Below the pieces are notes generated by a model. The model was not told where the DNA came from, did not search any database, and saw only the letters and a program-made list of their open reading frames with translations. DNA of 64,000 bases, from positions 32,181-96,180 of the forward strand of contig NZ_SNVV01000013.1 of NCBI RefSeq assembly GCF_004361735.1, given 5' to 3'. Below, one piece after another: positions 8,128 through 14,684 of the stretch. Every line of letters starts with the position of its first letter. Position 1 is the first letter of the stretch. The DNA comes from Azoarcus indigens (GTDB lineage: Bacteria; Pseudomonadota; Gammaproteobacteria; Burkholderiales; Rhodocyclaceae). A program made the translations under genes and the position numbers.

Positions 8128-8961
8128 ATGAAATCTGCATTCCTTGGGCGGTACGCCAGCCGCGCTGCCGCTGTCCTGCTGTTGCTGGCGGCAAACCTCG
8201 TCCCGCCCGCCGCGGCCGCCGGCGTGGAGCGCTGGGAAGACCGGCCGGCGCTGGAACGCCACTTCCAGGCCGCCGGCGTGCGCGGCACCATCGTCGTCAT
8301 GGACGAGGCCAGCGGCCGCTGGATCGCTTCCGACTCCCGCCGCGCCCATGCGCGCTACCTGCCGGCCTCCACCTTCAAGATTCCCAACACCTTGATCGCG
8401 CTGGAAACCGGTGTCGCCGCCGACGCCGCCCAGCCCTGGCGGTGGGACGGCGTGCAGCGCGAGTTTCCCGACTGGAACCGCGACCAGACGCTGGAGAGCG
8501 CCTTCAAGGTGTCCGCGGTGTGGGTCTATCAGGACATCGCCCGCAAGGTCGGCGCCGAACGCATGGCCGCCTTCGTGCGCGACTTCCGCTATGGCAACGC
8601 CGAGACCGGCCCGGTATTGGAGCGCTTCTGGCTGGATGGCGGGCTGCGCATCTCGGCGGTGGAGCAGGTGGATTTCCTGCGCCGTTTCCTCGCCGGCTCG
8701 CTGCCTTTGTCCGAACGCAGCCAGCGCCTGGGCCGCGAGCTGATGCTGCGGGAGGAAACGCCGGCCTATCGCCTGTACGCCAAGACCGGCTGGACCGGCG
8801 GCGGCCGGGATTCGCTGGGCTGGTACGTCGGCTGGGTAGAGCGCGGCACGCAGCGCAGCTACTTCGCCCTCAACATCGACATGCCCGATGGCATCGCCCA
8901 GGCGCCCTTGCGCGAGCGCCTGGTGCGAACCGTGCTGGGGGAATTGGGCTTGATGCAATAG
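8128..8961 (+). CDS. Class D (OXA-type) beta-lactamase
   Basis: A 277-residue serine beta-lactamase with a signal peptide (MKSAFLGRYASRAAAVLLLL, cleavage near residue 31), so periplasmic. All class D motifs are present: S81-T-F-K84 with the nucleophile and the carboxylatable lysine, S129-A-V, Y155-G-N157 and K219-T-G221. FWLDGGLRIS near residue 168 supplies the tryptophan that shields the modified lysine. The enzyme hydrolyses beta-lactam rings; its spectrum cannot be read from sequence. GGAG lies 8 bases before the ATG. There is no integron, transposon or insertion sequence nearby and base composition matches the neighbours, so it looks like a resident chromosomal gene. Confidence 0.93.
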   Translation: MKSAFLGRYASRAAAVLLLLAANLVPPAAAAGVERWEDRPALERHFQAAGVRGTIVVMDEASGRWIASDSRRAHARYLPASTFKIPNTLIALETGVAADAAQPWRWDGVQREFPDWNRDQTLESAFKVSAVWVYQDIARKVGAERMAAFVRDFRYGNAETGPVLERFWLDGGLRISAVEQVDFLRRFLAGSLPLSERSQRLGRELMLREETPAYRLYAKTGWTGGGRDSLGWYVGWVERGTQRSYFALNIDMPDGIAQAPLRERLVRTVLGELGLMQ

Positions 8962-8991
8962 GTGGCTCGCCATGCTGATGGCGATATGATT

Positions 8992-9014
8992 AGCTGCCAT
9001 ATAATATGGCGGCT
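8992..9014. promoter_or_regulatory. Probable MarR operator overlapping a TATAAT box
   Basis: AGCTGCCATAT and ATATGGCGGCT form an inverted repeat matching at 10 of 11 positions around one central base; the inner 7-base arms are perfect. A perfect TATAAT lies inside at 9000-9005. MarR proteins bind such 16-20-base palindromes over their own promoters, so this is the likely autoregulatory site. The -35 region is weak. Confidence 0.7.
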
Positions 9015-9551
9015 ATGAATGAAATCACTTCCAATCCCGCGCAAGGCCTCGAACAGAAATACCTTGCCCTGCTGGACGAAGCGAACCGCCGCCAGTTGCC
9101 GGACGTGGACGGCATCCGCCTGTGCTTCCAGCTGCTGTCGGTGGCTGCCGCGATAGACCGCGACTGCGCCGTGTTGCTGGCGCCGCACGGGCTGTCGGAA
9201 GGCCGCTTCATCCTGCTCTTCCTGCTCGACGCTGCCGAGCGGGGCCTGCCGCCCAATCTGCTCGCCGAACGCGCCGGCGTCAGCCGCGCCACGGTCACCG
9301 GCCTGGTGGATGGGCTGGAGCGGGAAGGGCTGGTGGCGCGCCGCGCCGAACTGGCCGACCGCCGCAGCCTCGCCGTCTGCCTCACCCCTGCCGGCAAGCG
9401 CCTGGCGAGGCGTTTGTTCGCCCAGCATGCGCAGTGGATCGCCGGCCTGCTGGGTGACATCGGCGCGGAGGAGCGGCGGGTGTTGTCCGACCTGCTTGCC
9501 CGCGTTGCCGCCCGTACCGGCGCGGTCGCGGCCGGGGAGGCGCAGCGATGA
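9015..9551 (+). CDS. MarR-family transcriptional regulator
   Basis: A 178-residue winged-helix regulator. The recognition region LLAERAGVSRATVTGLVDGL and the wing with ARRAELADRRSLAVCLTPAG (the family's D..R...L.LT..G) are clear. MarR dimers repress genes and release DNA on binding a ligand or on oxidation. Two ATGs are possible, 9006 and 9015. The first lies inside the palindrome and would precede the transcription start set by the TATAAT box, so 9015 is preferred; neither has a good ribosome site. It overlaps the repair gene by four bases (ATGA), so the two are translationally coupled. Confidence 0.88.
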   Translation: MNEITSNPAQGLEQKYLALLDEANRRQLPDVDGIRLCFQLLSVAAAIDRDCAVLLAPHGLSEGRFILLFLLDAAERGLPPNLLAERAGVSRATVTGLVDGLEREGLVARRAELADRRSLAVCLTPAGKRLARRLFAQHAQWIAGLLGDIGAEERRVLSDLLARVAARTGAVAAGEAQR

Positions 9552-10357
9552 GCCCGCCGAGGAGTCCGCATGCGGCGCCAGCCAGTACGCCGCCCACAGC
9601 CAGACCCCGCACCGGCGCCAACCGGGTCGCCGCGGTGCCGCCGGAACATCTGGCTGCGCTGGAAGCCGGCACGCTGGCCAGCGCTACCCTGTCCGAGATT
9701 CTCGCGCTGGATCAGCAGCGGCTACTGCTGGCGGTCTTCCCCGGCTTGCCGGCCGATGATCTGCCCGGCAAGGAAGCGGGCATCCTCAAGCGCATGAGCG
9801 CCATCGGCACGCTGCTGCAGCGGCACGGCGGCGAGGCAGCCCTGGCGCGCTGTCTGGCGCACTCCTCGGACACCGTCCGCGGCTGGGCCTGCTTCCTGCT
9901 CGCCGCCACGCCCGGTGCCGGACTGGCCGCGCGCCTGGACGCCATCCGCCCGCTGGCGGACGACCCCCACTTCGGCGTGCGCGAATGGGCCTGGCTGGCG
10001 CTGCGCGGCCATCTCGCGGCGGAACTGGAAACCGCCCTCGCGCTGCTCACCCGGTGGACCACCGAGCCCTCCGAGCGCCTTCGCCGCTTCGCCTGCGAGG
10101 CACTGCGGCCGCGCGGCGTCTGGTGCGCCCACATCGCCCGCCTCAAGAGCGCTCCCGAACTGGCCTTGCCCATCCTGCAGGCGCTCCGCGCCGATCCGGC
10201 GGCCTATGTGCAGGATTCCGTCGGCAACTGGCTGAACGACGCCGGCAAGACCCGACCCGACTGGGTCGCCGCCCTGTGCGCAGGCTGGCTCGCGGAAGGC
10301 GACCATCCGGCGACGGCGCGCATTTGCAAGCGGGCGCTGCGGAATCTCAAGCAATAG
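9548..10357 (+). CDS. DNA alkylation repair protein, AlkC/AlkD HEAT-repeat family
   Basis: A 269-residue HEAT-like repeat protein. After a proline-rich N-terminus of about 35 residues come repeats with VREWAWLALRGHL near residue 143, RLRRFACEALRPRGVWCAHI near 175 and YVQDSVGNWLNDAGKTRPDW near 219. These closely match the AlkC-type DNA glycosylase family, which excises N3- and N7-alkylated bases without base flipping. Family assignment is from remembered motifs. It is coupled to the MarR gene, so it may be induced by the ligand of that regulator, though a MarR controlling alkylation repair would be unusual. It ends 84 bases before the GbsR operator. Confidence 0.8.
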   Translation: MSPPRSPHAAPASTPPTARPRTGANRVAAVPPEHLAALEAGTLASATLSEILALDQQRLLLAVFPGLPADDLPGKEAGILKRMSAIGTLLQRHGGEAALARCLAHSSDTVRGWACFLLAATPGAGLAARLDAIRPLADDPHFGVREWAWLALRGHLAAELETALALLTRWTTEPSERLRRFACEALRPRGVWCAHIARLKSAPELALPILQALRADPAAYVQDSVGNWLNDAGKTRPDWVAALCAGWLAEGDHPATARICKRALRNLKQ

Positions 10358-10440
10358 ATGCGCGCCGGCGCGGAAAAGGGGGCGCCCGGCGGGCGTCCCA
10401 CTTTTCCCGGACGGGGGCAGGCGGTTTCCCAAGCGGTGCG

Positions 10441-10486
10441 CGTCAGTAATTTCTGTGTTGACAGAAATTACTGACGCGACTAGATT
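10441..10486 (+). promoter_or_regulatory. GbsR-type regulator promoter with perfect 36-base operator
   Basis: CGTCAGTAATTTCTGT and ACAGAAATTACTGACG are perfect 16-base inverted arms separated by GTTG (10441-10476). The right arm overlaps the -35 box TTGACA (10458-10463); after a 17-base spacer comes TAGATT (10481-10486). A dimer on the palindrome would cover the -35 box, so negative autoregulation is inferred. The expected transcription start coincides with the ATG at 10494, giving a leaderless message. Confidence 0.88.
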
Positions 10487-10493
10487 CCAGCGC

Positions 10494-11024
10494 ATGGAAC
10501 TCAAACCGATCGCTGAACGCTTCATCCTGCACTGGGGCGAGATGGGCTCCCGCTGGGGCGTCAATCGCACAGTGGCGCAGATACATGCGTTGCTCTACCT
10601 CGCCGGGCGGCCGCTGGATGCGGAGGAAATCGCCCAGACCCTGAATGTGGCGCGCTCCAATGTCAGCACCAGCCTCAAGGAGCTGCAGGCGTGGAAGCTG
10701 GTGCGCATGGTGCACCTGCTGGGCGACCGCAAGGACCACTTCGAGACCTCCACCGACGTCTGGGAGCTGTTCAAGCTCATCGTCGAGGGACGGCGGCAGC
10801 GCGAGATCGACCCGACGCTGGGCGTGCTGCGCGCCTGCCTGGACGATCCGCAACTCCCGGCGGAGGACGATGGCACCGAGCGGCGCATCCGCGAGACCCT
10901 GGAGTTCATGGAGATCCTGACCACCTGGTCGGACGAGATGCTCAGGCTGAAGCCGGAAACGCTGATGAAAACCCTGGGTGTGGGCGCCAAGCTGAGCCGG
11001 GCGGTGAGAAAGAAGGATGCTTGA
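10494..11024 (+). CDS. GbsR/MarR-type winged-helix transcriptional regulator
   Basis: A 176-residue regulator of the GbsR family, a branch of MarR-like proteins. FILHWGEMGSRWGVNRTVAQ at the N-terminus and the helix-turn-helix LDAEEIAQTLNVARSNVSTS (residues 43-62) followed by LKELQAWKLVR are characteristic. A C-terminal helical region provides dimerisation. The ATG at 10494 is preferred to an in-frame start at 10455 because the latter lies inside the operator and upstream of the transcription start. There is no ribosome binding site, consistent with leaderless translation. The same operator core precedes the downstream membrane-oxidoreductase operon, so that operon is its probable target. Confidence 0.9.
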   Translation: MELKPIAERFILHWGEMGSRWGVNRTVAQIHALLYLAGRPLDAEEIAQTLNVARSNVSTSLKELQAWKLVRMVHLLGDRKDHFETSTDVWELFKLIVEGRRQREIDPTLGVLRACLDDPQLPAEDDGTERRIRETLEFMEILTTWSDEMLRLKPETLMKTLGVGAKLSRAVRKKDA

Positions 11025-11027
11025 GGC

Positions 11028-11056
11028 GCAAGCGGTCCGGGCATTGGACCGCTTGC
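11028..11056 (+). other. Strong hairpin after the GbsR-type gene
   Basis: GCAAGCGGTCC and GGACCGCTTGC form a perfect 11-base-pair stem with a 7-base loop, starting 4 bases after the stop. With no T tract of its own, it stacks just ahead of the intrinsic terminator at 11063. Confidence 0.75.
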
Positions 11057-11062
11057 AGCAGT

Positions 11063-11085
11063 ACGGGCGGATCGCCCGTTTTTTT
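11063..11085 (+). terminator. Rho-independent terminator of the GbsR-type gene
   Basis: ACGGGCG, a GAT loop and CGCCCGT are followed by seven T residues. It separates the regulator transcript from the downstream operon, which must therefore use its own promoter at the second operator. Confidence 0.93.
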
Positions 11086-11090
11086 GGCTG

Positions 11091-11131
11091 AGTTATTTCT
11101 GTTTTTACAGAAATAACTGCATTTATAGATG
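11091..11131 (+). promoter_or_regulatory. Second GbsR-type operator and promoter of the membrane operon
   Basis: AGTTATTTCTGT and ACAGAAATAACT are perfect 12-base arms around TTTT (11091-11118). The core ATTTCTGT-N4-ACAGAAAT is identical to that in front of the regulator gene. TTTACA (11104-11109) is a -35 box in the same relative place, with TAGATG (11126-11131) after 16 bases as the likely -10. Repression by the neighbouring regulator is inferred. Confidence 0.82.
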
Positions 11132-11240
11132 GGCGCAGCTTTTCGCAGGGCGCCCCGCGGCAAGCGCCCACAGCCCAGCGAGTGCTGTTCTCCGGTGCAG
11201 GGATATCGCGGTTTTCTTCTCGTTGATGAAGGAGTCTTCC

Positions 11241-11576
11241 ATGTCTTCGCTGCTGTTCTTCCTGTTGGTGCAAATGGCGCTGCCGCCGCTGCTGGGCTAT
11301 CTGGTTCATCTCCATCTGAAGGAGGCGACCCGCGGCATCCTGCTGGATCTGTGCGGTACCGAGGCGCGTGCCGATTACTGGGTGCGCACGCTGGGCCTGC
11401 TGATGGTGCTGACGCCGCTGTGCGCGGTGCTGCTGTTCGGCGGCACGCTGAGCGCCGCCCCCTTGCAGGAGGCGCTCAGGCGGGTGGCTTCCCTGAGCGT
11501 GCTCGGCGTGCTGGCGGCGGTGGCGGTGACGACGCGCGCGGTGTGGCGGCGGCTGCCGCAGCGGGAGCTGCCGTGA
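11241..11576 (+). CDS. Small multi-span membrane protein, unknown
   Basis: A 111-residue protein with three hydrophobic segments: MSSLLFFLLVQMALPPLLGY, a second near residues 50-68 (LGLLMVLTPLCAVLLFGG) and a third near 84-100 (ASLSVLGVLAAVAVTTRAV). It is therefore an inner-membrane protein; I do not recognise the family. AAGGAG lies 7 bases before the ATG at 11241. It is the first gene of a three-gene operon under the second operator and overlaps the next start by one base (TGATG). Its role is presumably tied to the membrane oxidoreductase that follows. Confidence 0.78.
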   Translation: MSSLLFFLLVQMALPPLLGYLVHLHLKEATRGILLDLCGTEARADYWVRTLGLLMVLTPLCAVLLFGGTLSAAPLQEALRRVASLSVLGVLAAVAVTTRAVWRRLPQRELP

Positions 11577-12832
11577 TGCGCATCATGGTCTGTGGCGCGG
11601 GCGGCTTCCTCGGCGGGGAGATCGCCGGACGGCTGGAAATGGCCGGGCACGAGGTGCTGAGGGCGGTGCGCAGGCCGGCGCGGCAGGGCGAAGTCGAGGT
11701 CGACTTTGGCCGCATGCTCGGCGTCGAAGACTGGCTCCCTCTGCTGCGGAGTGTGGATGCGGTGGTCAATGCGGCGGGGATCCTGATGGAGCGGGGCGGG
11801 CAGCGCTTCGACGCCATCCACCACCGCGCCCCGGCGGCGCTGTTCGCCGCCTGCGCGCGCAGCGGCGTCTCGCGCGTGCTGCAGATCTCCGCGCTGGGGG
11901 TGGAGAGCGGCCAGAGCGCCTACTTCACCAGCAAGCTGGCGGCGGACACGTTCCTGATGTCGTGCCCCATCGGCTGGCAGGTCCTGCGGCCGGGGCTGGT
12001 CTATGGCCCGAGGGGGAAGTCCGCGAGCTTCTTCCGCTTGCTGGCGAGTTCTCCGCTGCTGCCATTGCCCTCCGGCGGCAAGCAGCCGCTGCGGGCCGTG
12101 CATATCGACGATGTGGCCGAAGCTGCGCTGCGCCTGCTGGATCCGGCCACGCCGGCGCGACAGTGCGTGGCGCTGGTGGGGGCCGAAATCTGCACCTACC
12201 GGCAGATGCTGGCGTACTACCGCGCGGCGATGGGTTTTCCGCCGGCCTGGACTTTCCCGATGCCCGCCTGGGCGATGCGGCTGGCCGCAAGCCTAGGGGA
12301 ACACCTCCCCGGCTCGCTGCTCACCCGCGACACCCTGTCGATGCTGGAAGCCGGCAACACGACCGACGATGGCGCCAGCCGCCAGCTGTTGCAGCGGCCG
12401 CCCAGGGGCGTGAGCGATTTCGTGTCCGCTGCTGAAGCGGAAACGGCCCGCGTGCAGGCCCTCGCCAGCTGGCGACCCATGCTGCTCCGGCTGGCGCTGG
12501 CGGCGGTCTGGCTGGGCACTGCACTGGTCTGCCTGTTCGTCTATCCCCGTAGCGGCAGCCTGGCGCTGCTGGCCGACGTCGGACTGCAGGGCGCGCCGGC
12601 GCTGGCCGCTTTCCACGGCGCGGTATTGCTGGACCTGGGCATGGGCCTTGCCACGCTGTTCCGGCCGGGTCGGCGGCTATGGCTGGCGCAGATGCTGCTG
12701 GTGGCTGCTTACTCCATCGTCATCGCGATTGCCCTGCCGGCCTTCCTTGCCCACCCCTTCGGTCCGGTGCTGAAGAACCTGCCGATACTCGCAATCCTGT
12801 TCCTGCTCTACGCGGAGGAAAGGCGGCCATGA
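11576..12832 (+). CDS. NAD(P)-binding SDR-type epimerase/reductase fused to a DoxX-like membrane domain
   Basis: A 418-residue two-part protein. Residues 1 to about 290 form an atypical short-chain dehydrogenase/epimerase fold: GAGGFLG at 7-13 binds the dinucleotide, VNAAGIL and QISALGV follow, and YFTSKLAAD gives the Y..SK-type active-site region. From about residue 300 there are four hydrophobic spans (LALAAVWLGTALVCLFVYP, then LAAFHGAVLLDLGMGLATL), as in DoxX-like membrane proteins. It is probably held on the inner membrane with the oxidoreductase domain in the cytoplasm; the substrate is unknown. It overlaps its upstream neighbour by 1 base and its downstream neighbour by 4. Confidence 0.85.
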   Translation: MRIMVCGAGGFLGGEIAGRLEMAGHEVLRAVRRPARQGEVEVDFGRMLGVEDWLPLLRSVDAVVNAAGILMERGGQRFDAIHHRAPAALFAACARSGVSRVLQISALGVESGQSAYFTSKLAADTFLMSCPIGWQVLRPGLVYGPRGKSASFFRLLASSPLLPLPSGGKQPLRAVHIDDVAEAALRLLDPATPARQCVALVGAEICTYRQMLAYYRAAMGFPPAWTFPMPAWAMRLAASLGEHLPGSLLTRDTLSMLEAGNTTDDGASRQLLQRPPRGVSDFVSAAEAETARVQALASWRPMLLRLALAAVWLGTALVCLFVYPRSGSLALLADVGLQGAPALAAFHGAVLLDLGMGLATLFRPGRRLWLAQMLLVAAYSIVIAIALPAFLAHPFGPVLKNLPILAILFLLYAEERRP

Positions 12833-13308
12833 CGCTCTATGCCTTCATCAAGACGCTGCACATCCTGTCCTCGGTGCTGCTGGTGGGCACCGGCTTCGGC
12901 ACCGCCTTCTACCTGTTCTTCGCCAACCGCTCCGGTTCGGTGGCCTCCATCGCCACCGTCTCCAGGCTGGTGGTGCGCGCTGACTGGTGGTTCACCACGC
13001 CCGCTGCCTTCATCCAGCCGCTGACTGGTCTCTGGTTGATGCATATCGCAGGCTGGCCCTGGCGCACGCCCTGGCTGATGGCCTCGATTGCGCTCTACCT
13101 GCTGGCCGGCGCGTGCTGGCTGCCGGTAGTGTGGCTGCAGCTGCGGTTGGCGACCATGGCGAAAGAGGCTGCCGCCGCCGGCACCGCGTTGCCGCCCCTG
13201 TACTGGCGCTACGCCCGTTACTGGGAGTGGCTGGGCTATCCCGCCTTCGTCGCCATGGTCGGGGTGTATTTCCTGATGGTGGGCAAGCCGGCCCTGCCGC
13301 TGCCGTAG
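12829..13308 (+). CDS. DUF2269 family integral membrane protein
   Basis: A 159-residue protein with four hydrophobic spans. MTLYAFIKTLHILSSVLLVG and a histidine in the first span (TLHILSS) are typical of DUF2269. ADWWFTTPAAFIQPLTGLWL and PAFVAMVGVYFLMVG supply later spans. It starts inside the SDR-DoxX gene (ATGA overlap), so translation is coupled, and it shares the operon repressed at 11091. DUF2269 genes are often found beside DoxX-like oxidoreductases; a joint membrane redox function is inference. Histidine and tryptophan residues near the membrane surface could bind a cofactor, but no defined ligand motif is visible. Confidence 0.85.
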   Translation: MTLYAFIKTLHILSSVLLVGTGFGTAFYLFFANRSGSVASIATVSRLVVRADWWFTTPAAFIQPLTGLWLMHIAGWPWRTPWLMASIALYLLAGACWLPVVWLQLRLATMAKEAAAAGTALPPLYWRYARYWEWLGYPAFVAMVGVYFLMVGKPALPLP

Positions 13309-13629
13309 CGGAAGCCGGATGCGGCAGCGCAGCGTTTTCTTCCTGCCCGCGGTTCTCGGGCGCCGGCGGCGGCGCTACAATCCGCGCCATGGTCTGTATC
13401 GCCCACCTTTCCCCCGCCATCGTTGCCGTTTCCGGCAGCGCTGCGCTCGCAGGTGCGATGCAGTCCAAAAAAGCCAAAAAACAGCCGCTCGTCTGACCGG
13501 AGCTGCTGTTCCGTCGGACGGGCGACGGGACGGCAGGACCGGATGGCAGCGCGCCCTCCAGGTACCCACGTAGTCTCGCCGCATGATCCGACGGCATTCA
13601 TGCCGGTCTTTGCGTAGGAGTACGTTTCC
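13309..13629. other. Intergenic region with one promoter-like box
   Basis: These 321 bases separate the DUF2269 gene from the dapA-family gene. They contain TACAAT at 13376-13381, a possible leaderless 35-codon ORF (13389-13496) and a short perfect hairpin CGGCAT-TC-ATGCCG at 13592-13605 just before the dapA-like start. No RNA gene was recognised. Confidence 0.5.
13389..13496 (+). CDS. Possible leaderless small protein, 35 residues
   Basis: ATG at 13389 stands 7 bases after a TACAAT box, where transcription should begin. It opens a 35-codon frame: a hydrophobic alanine-rich stretch (SPAIVAVSGSAALAGAM) and then a lysine-rich tail (QSKKAKKQPLV). It would resemble a small membrane peptide. There is no ribosome site and no independent evidence of expression; the frame could be chance in GC-rich DNA. 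Confidence 0.25.
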   Translation: MVCIAHLSPAIVAVSGSAALAGAMQSKKAKKQPLV

Positions 13630-14502
13630 ATGTCGGATTTCTCCGGTATCTGGGTTGCCCTGGTGACACCCTTCAAGGCAGATGCCAGCTTCAGTGTTGA
13701 CCATGCGGCGCTGCGTCGGCTGGTGGAGCATTACCGCGCCGCCGGCGTGGCCGGCGTGGTGGCGCTGGGCTCCACCGGCGAAGCCGCCGCGCTGGACGAA
13801 GGCGAGCAGGACGCGGTGCTGGACTGCGTGCTCGCCGCCGCGGGCAAGCTGCCGGTGATGTGCGGCCTGGCCGGCAACAACACCACGCGGCTGCACGCCC
13901 GGCTGGCGCGGCTCAACCAGCTGCCGCTGGCCGCGGTGCTGTGCCCCGCGCCCTACTATGTGCGCCCCTCGCAGGCGGCGCTGGTCGCCCATTTCCACGA
14001 ACTGGCCGAGCGCTCGCGGGCGCCATTGGTGCTGTACGACATTCCCTATCGCACCGGCGTGGCCCTGGCCACCGATACGCTGCTGACGCTGGCGGCCCAT
14101 CCCAACATCCGCGCGGTGAAGGACTGCGGCGGCTCGGCGGAGAAGACCCGCGCGCTGATCGTGGACGGCCGGCTGCAGGTGCTGGCCGGCGAGGACGCGC
14201 AGATATTCCCCACGCTTTGCCTGGGCGGTGCTGGCGCCATCTCGGCGGCGGCGCATCTGTTGCCGGAGCGCTTCGTGGCGATGCAGCGCGCGGTGGCGGC
14301 CGAACGGCTGGCCGAGGCCAGGGCGCTGCACCACGCGCTGGTGCCGCTGATCGAAGCCCTGTTCGCCGAGCCCAATCCCTGCATCATCAAGGCCATGCTG
14401 GCGCGCCAGGCGCTGCTGGAGGACGTGCTGAGGCCGCCGCTGCTGCGCGCCGGCGACGAGGCGCTGGCGCGGGCCGCCCGCGTGCTCGCCGCCTTGTTCT
14501 GA
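13630..14502 (+). CDS. dapA: 4-hydroxy-tetrahydrodipicolinate synthase family lyase
   Basis: A 290-residue class I aldolase-fold enzyme of the DapA/N-acetylneuraminate lyase family. The Schiff-base lysine is K164 in AVKDCGG, the catalytic tyrosine Y136 in LYDIPYRTG with R141, and the GSTGEA loop holds the hydroxyl relay (S48, T49). This set fits DapA, which condenses pyruvate with aspartate semialdehyde in lysine biosynthesis, although DapA normally has GTTGES. A paralogous lyase acting on another 2-keto acid is possible. GTAGGAG lies 10 bases before the ATG. No other lysine gene is adjacent. Confidence 0.85.
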   Translation: MSDFSGIWVALVTPFKADASFSVDHAALRRLVEHYRAAGVAGVVALGSTGEAAALDEGEQDAVLDCVLAAAGKLPVMCGLAGNNTTRLHARLARLNQLPLAAVLCPAPYYVRPSQAALVAHFHELAERSRAPLVLYDIPYRTGVALATDTLLTLAAHPNIRAVKDCGGSAEKTRALIVDGRLQVLAGEDAQIFPTLCLGGAGAISAAAHLLPERFVAMQRAVAAERLAEARALHHALVPLIEALFAEPNPCIIKAMLARQALLEDVLRPPLLRAGDEALARAARVLAALF

Positions 14503-14684
14503 TCCTGGACGGCGGGCGCGCCGTCACCACCGGAGCCGGGGCGTGCAGTGCTGCATGGCAGAGGCCCGGCGGATGCCGATATGATTATGCGTCTTCATCT
14601 TTTCGTCATGCGTGGAACGGCGGCCCGAGGTGCGCTGAATGGCTTCCAGCCATCGTTCCACATCAAAGGGGGCAGGGCGCGAAC

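Noticed and set aside
14508..14526. GACGGCG/CGCCGTC hairpin after the dapA-family gene
   Set aside because: No T tract and moderate stem; too weak to call a terminator.
14575..14582. GCCGATAT upstream of the FIST gene
   Set aside because: No TAAA at the required distance, so not a convincing flagellar promoter.
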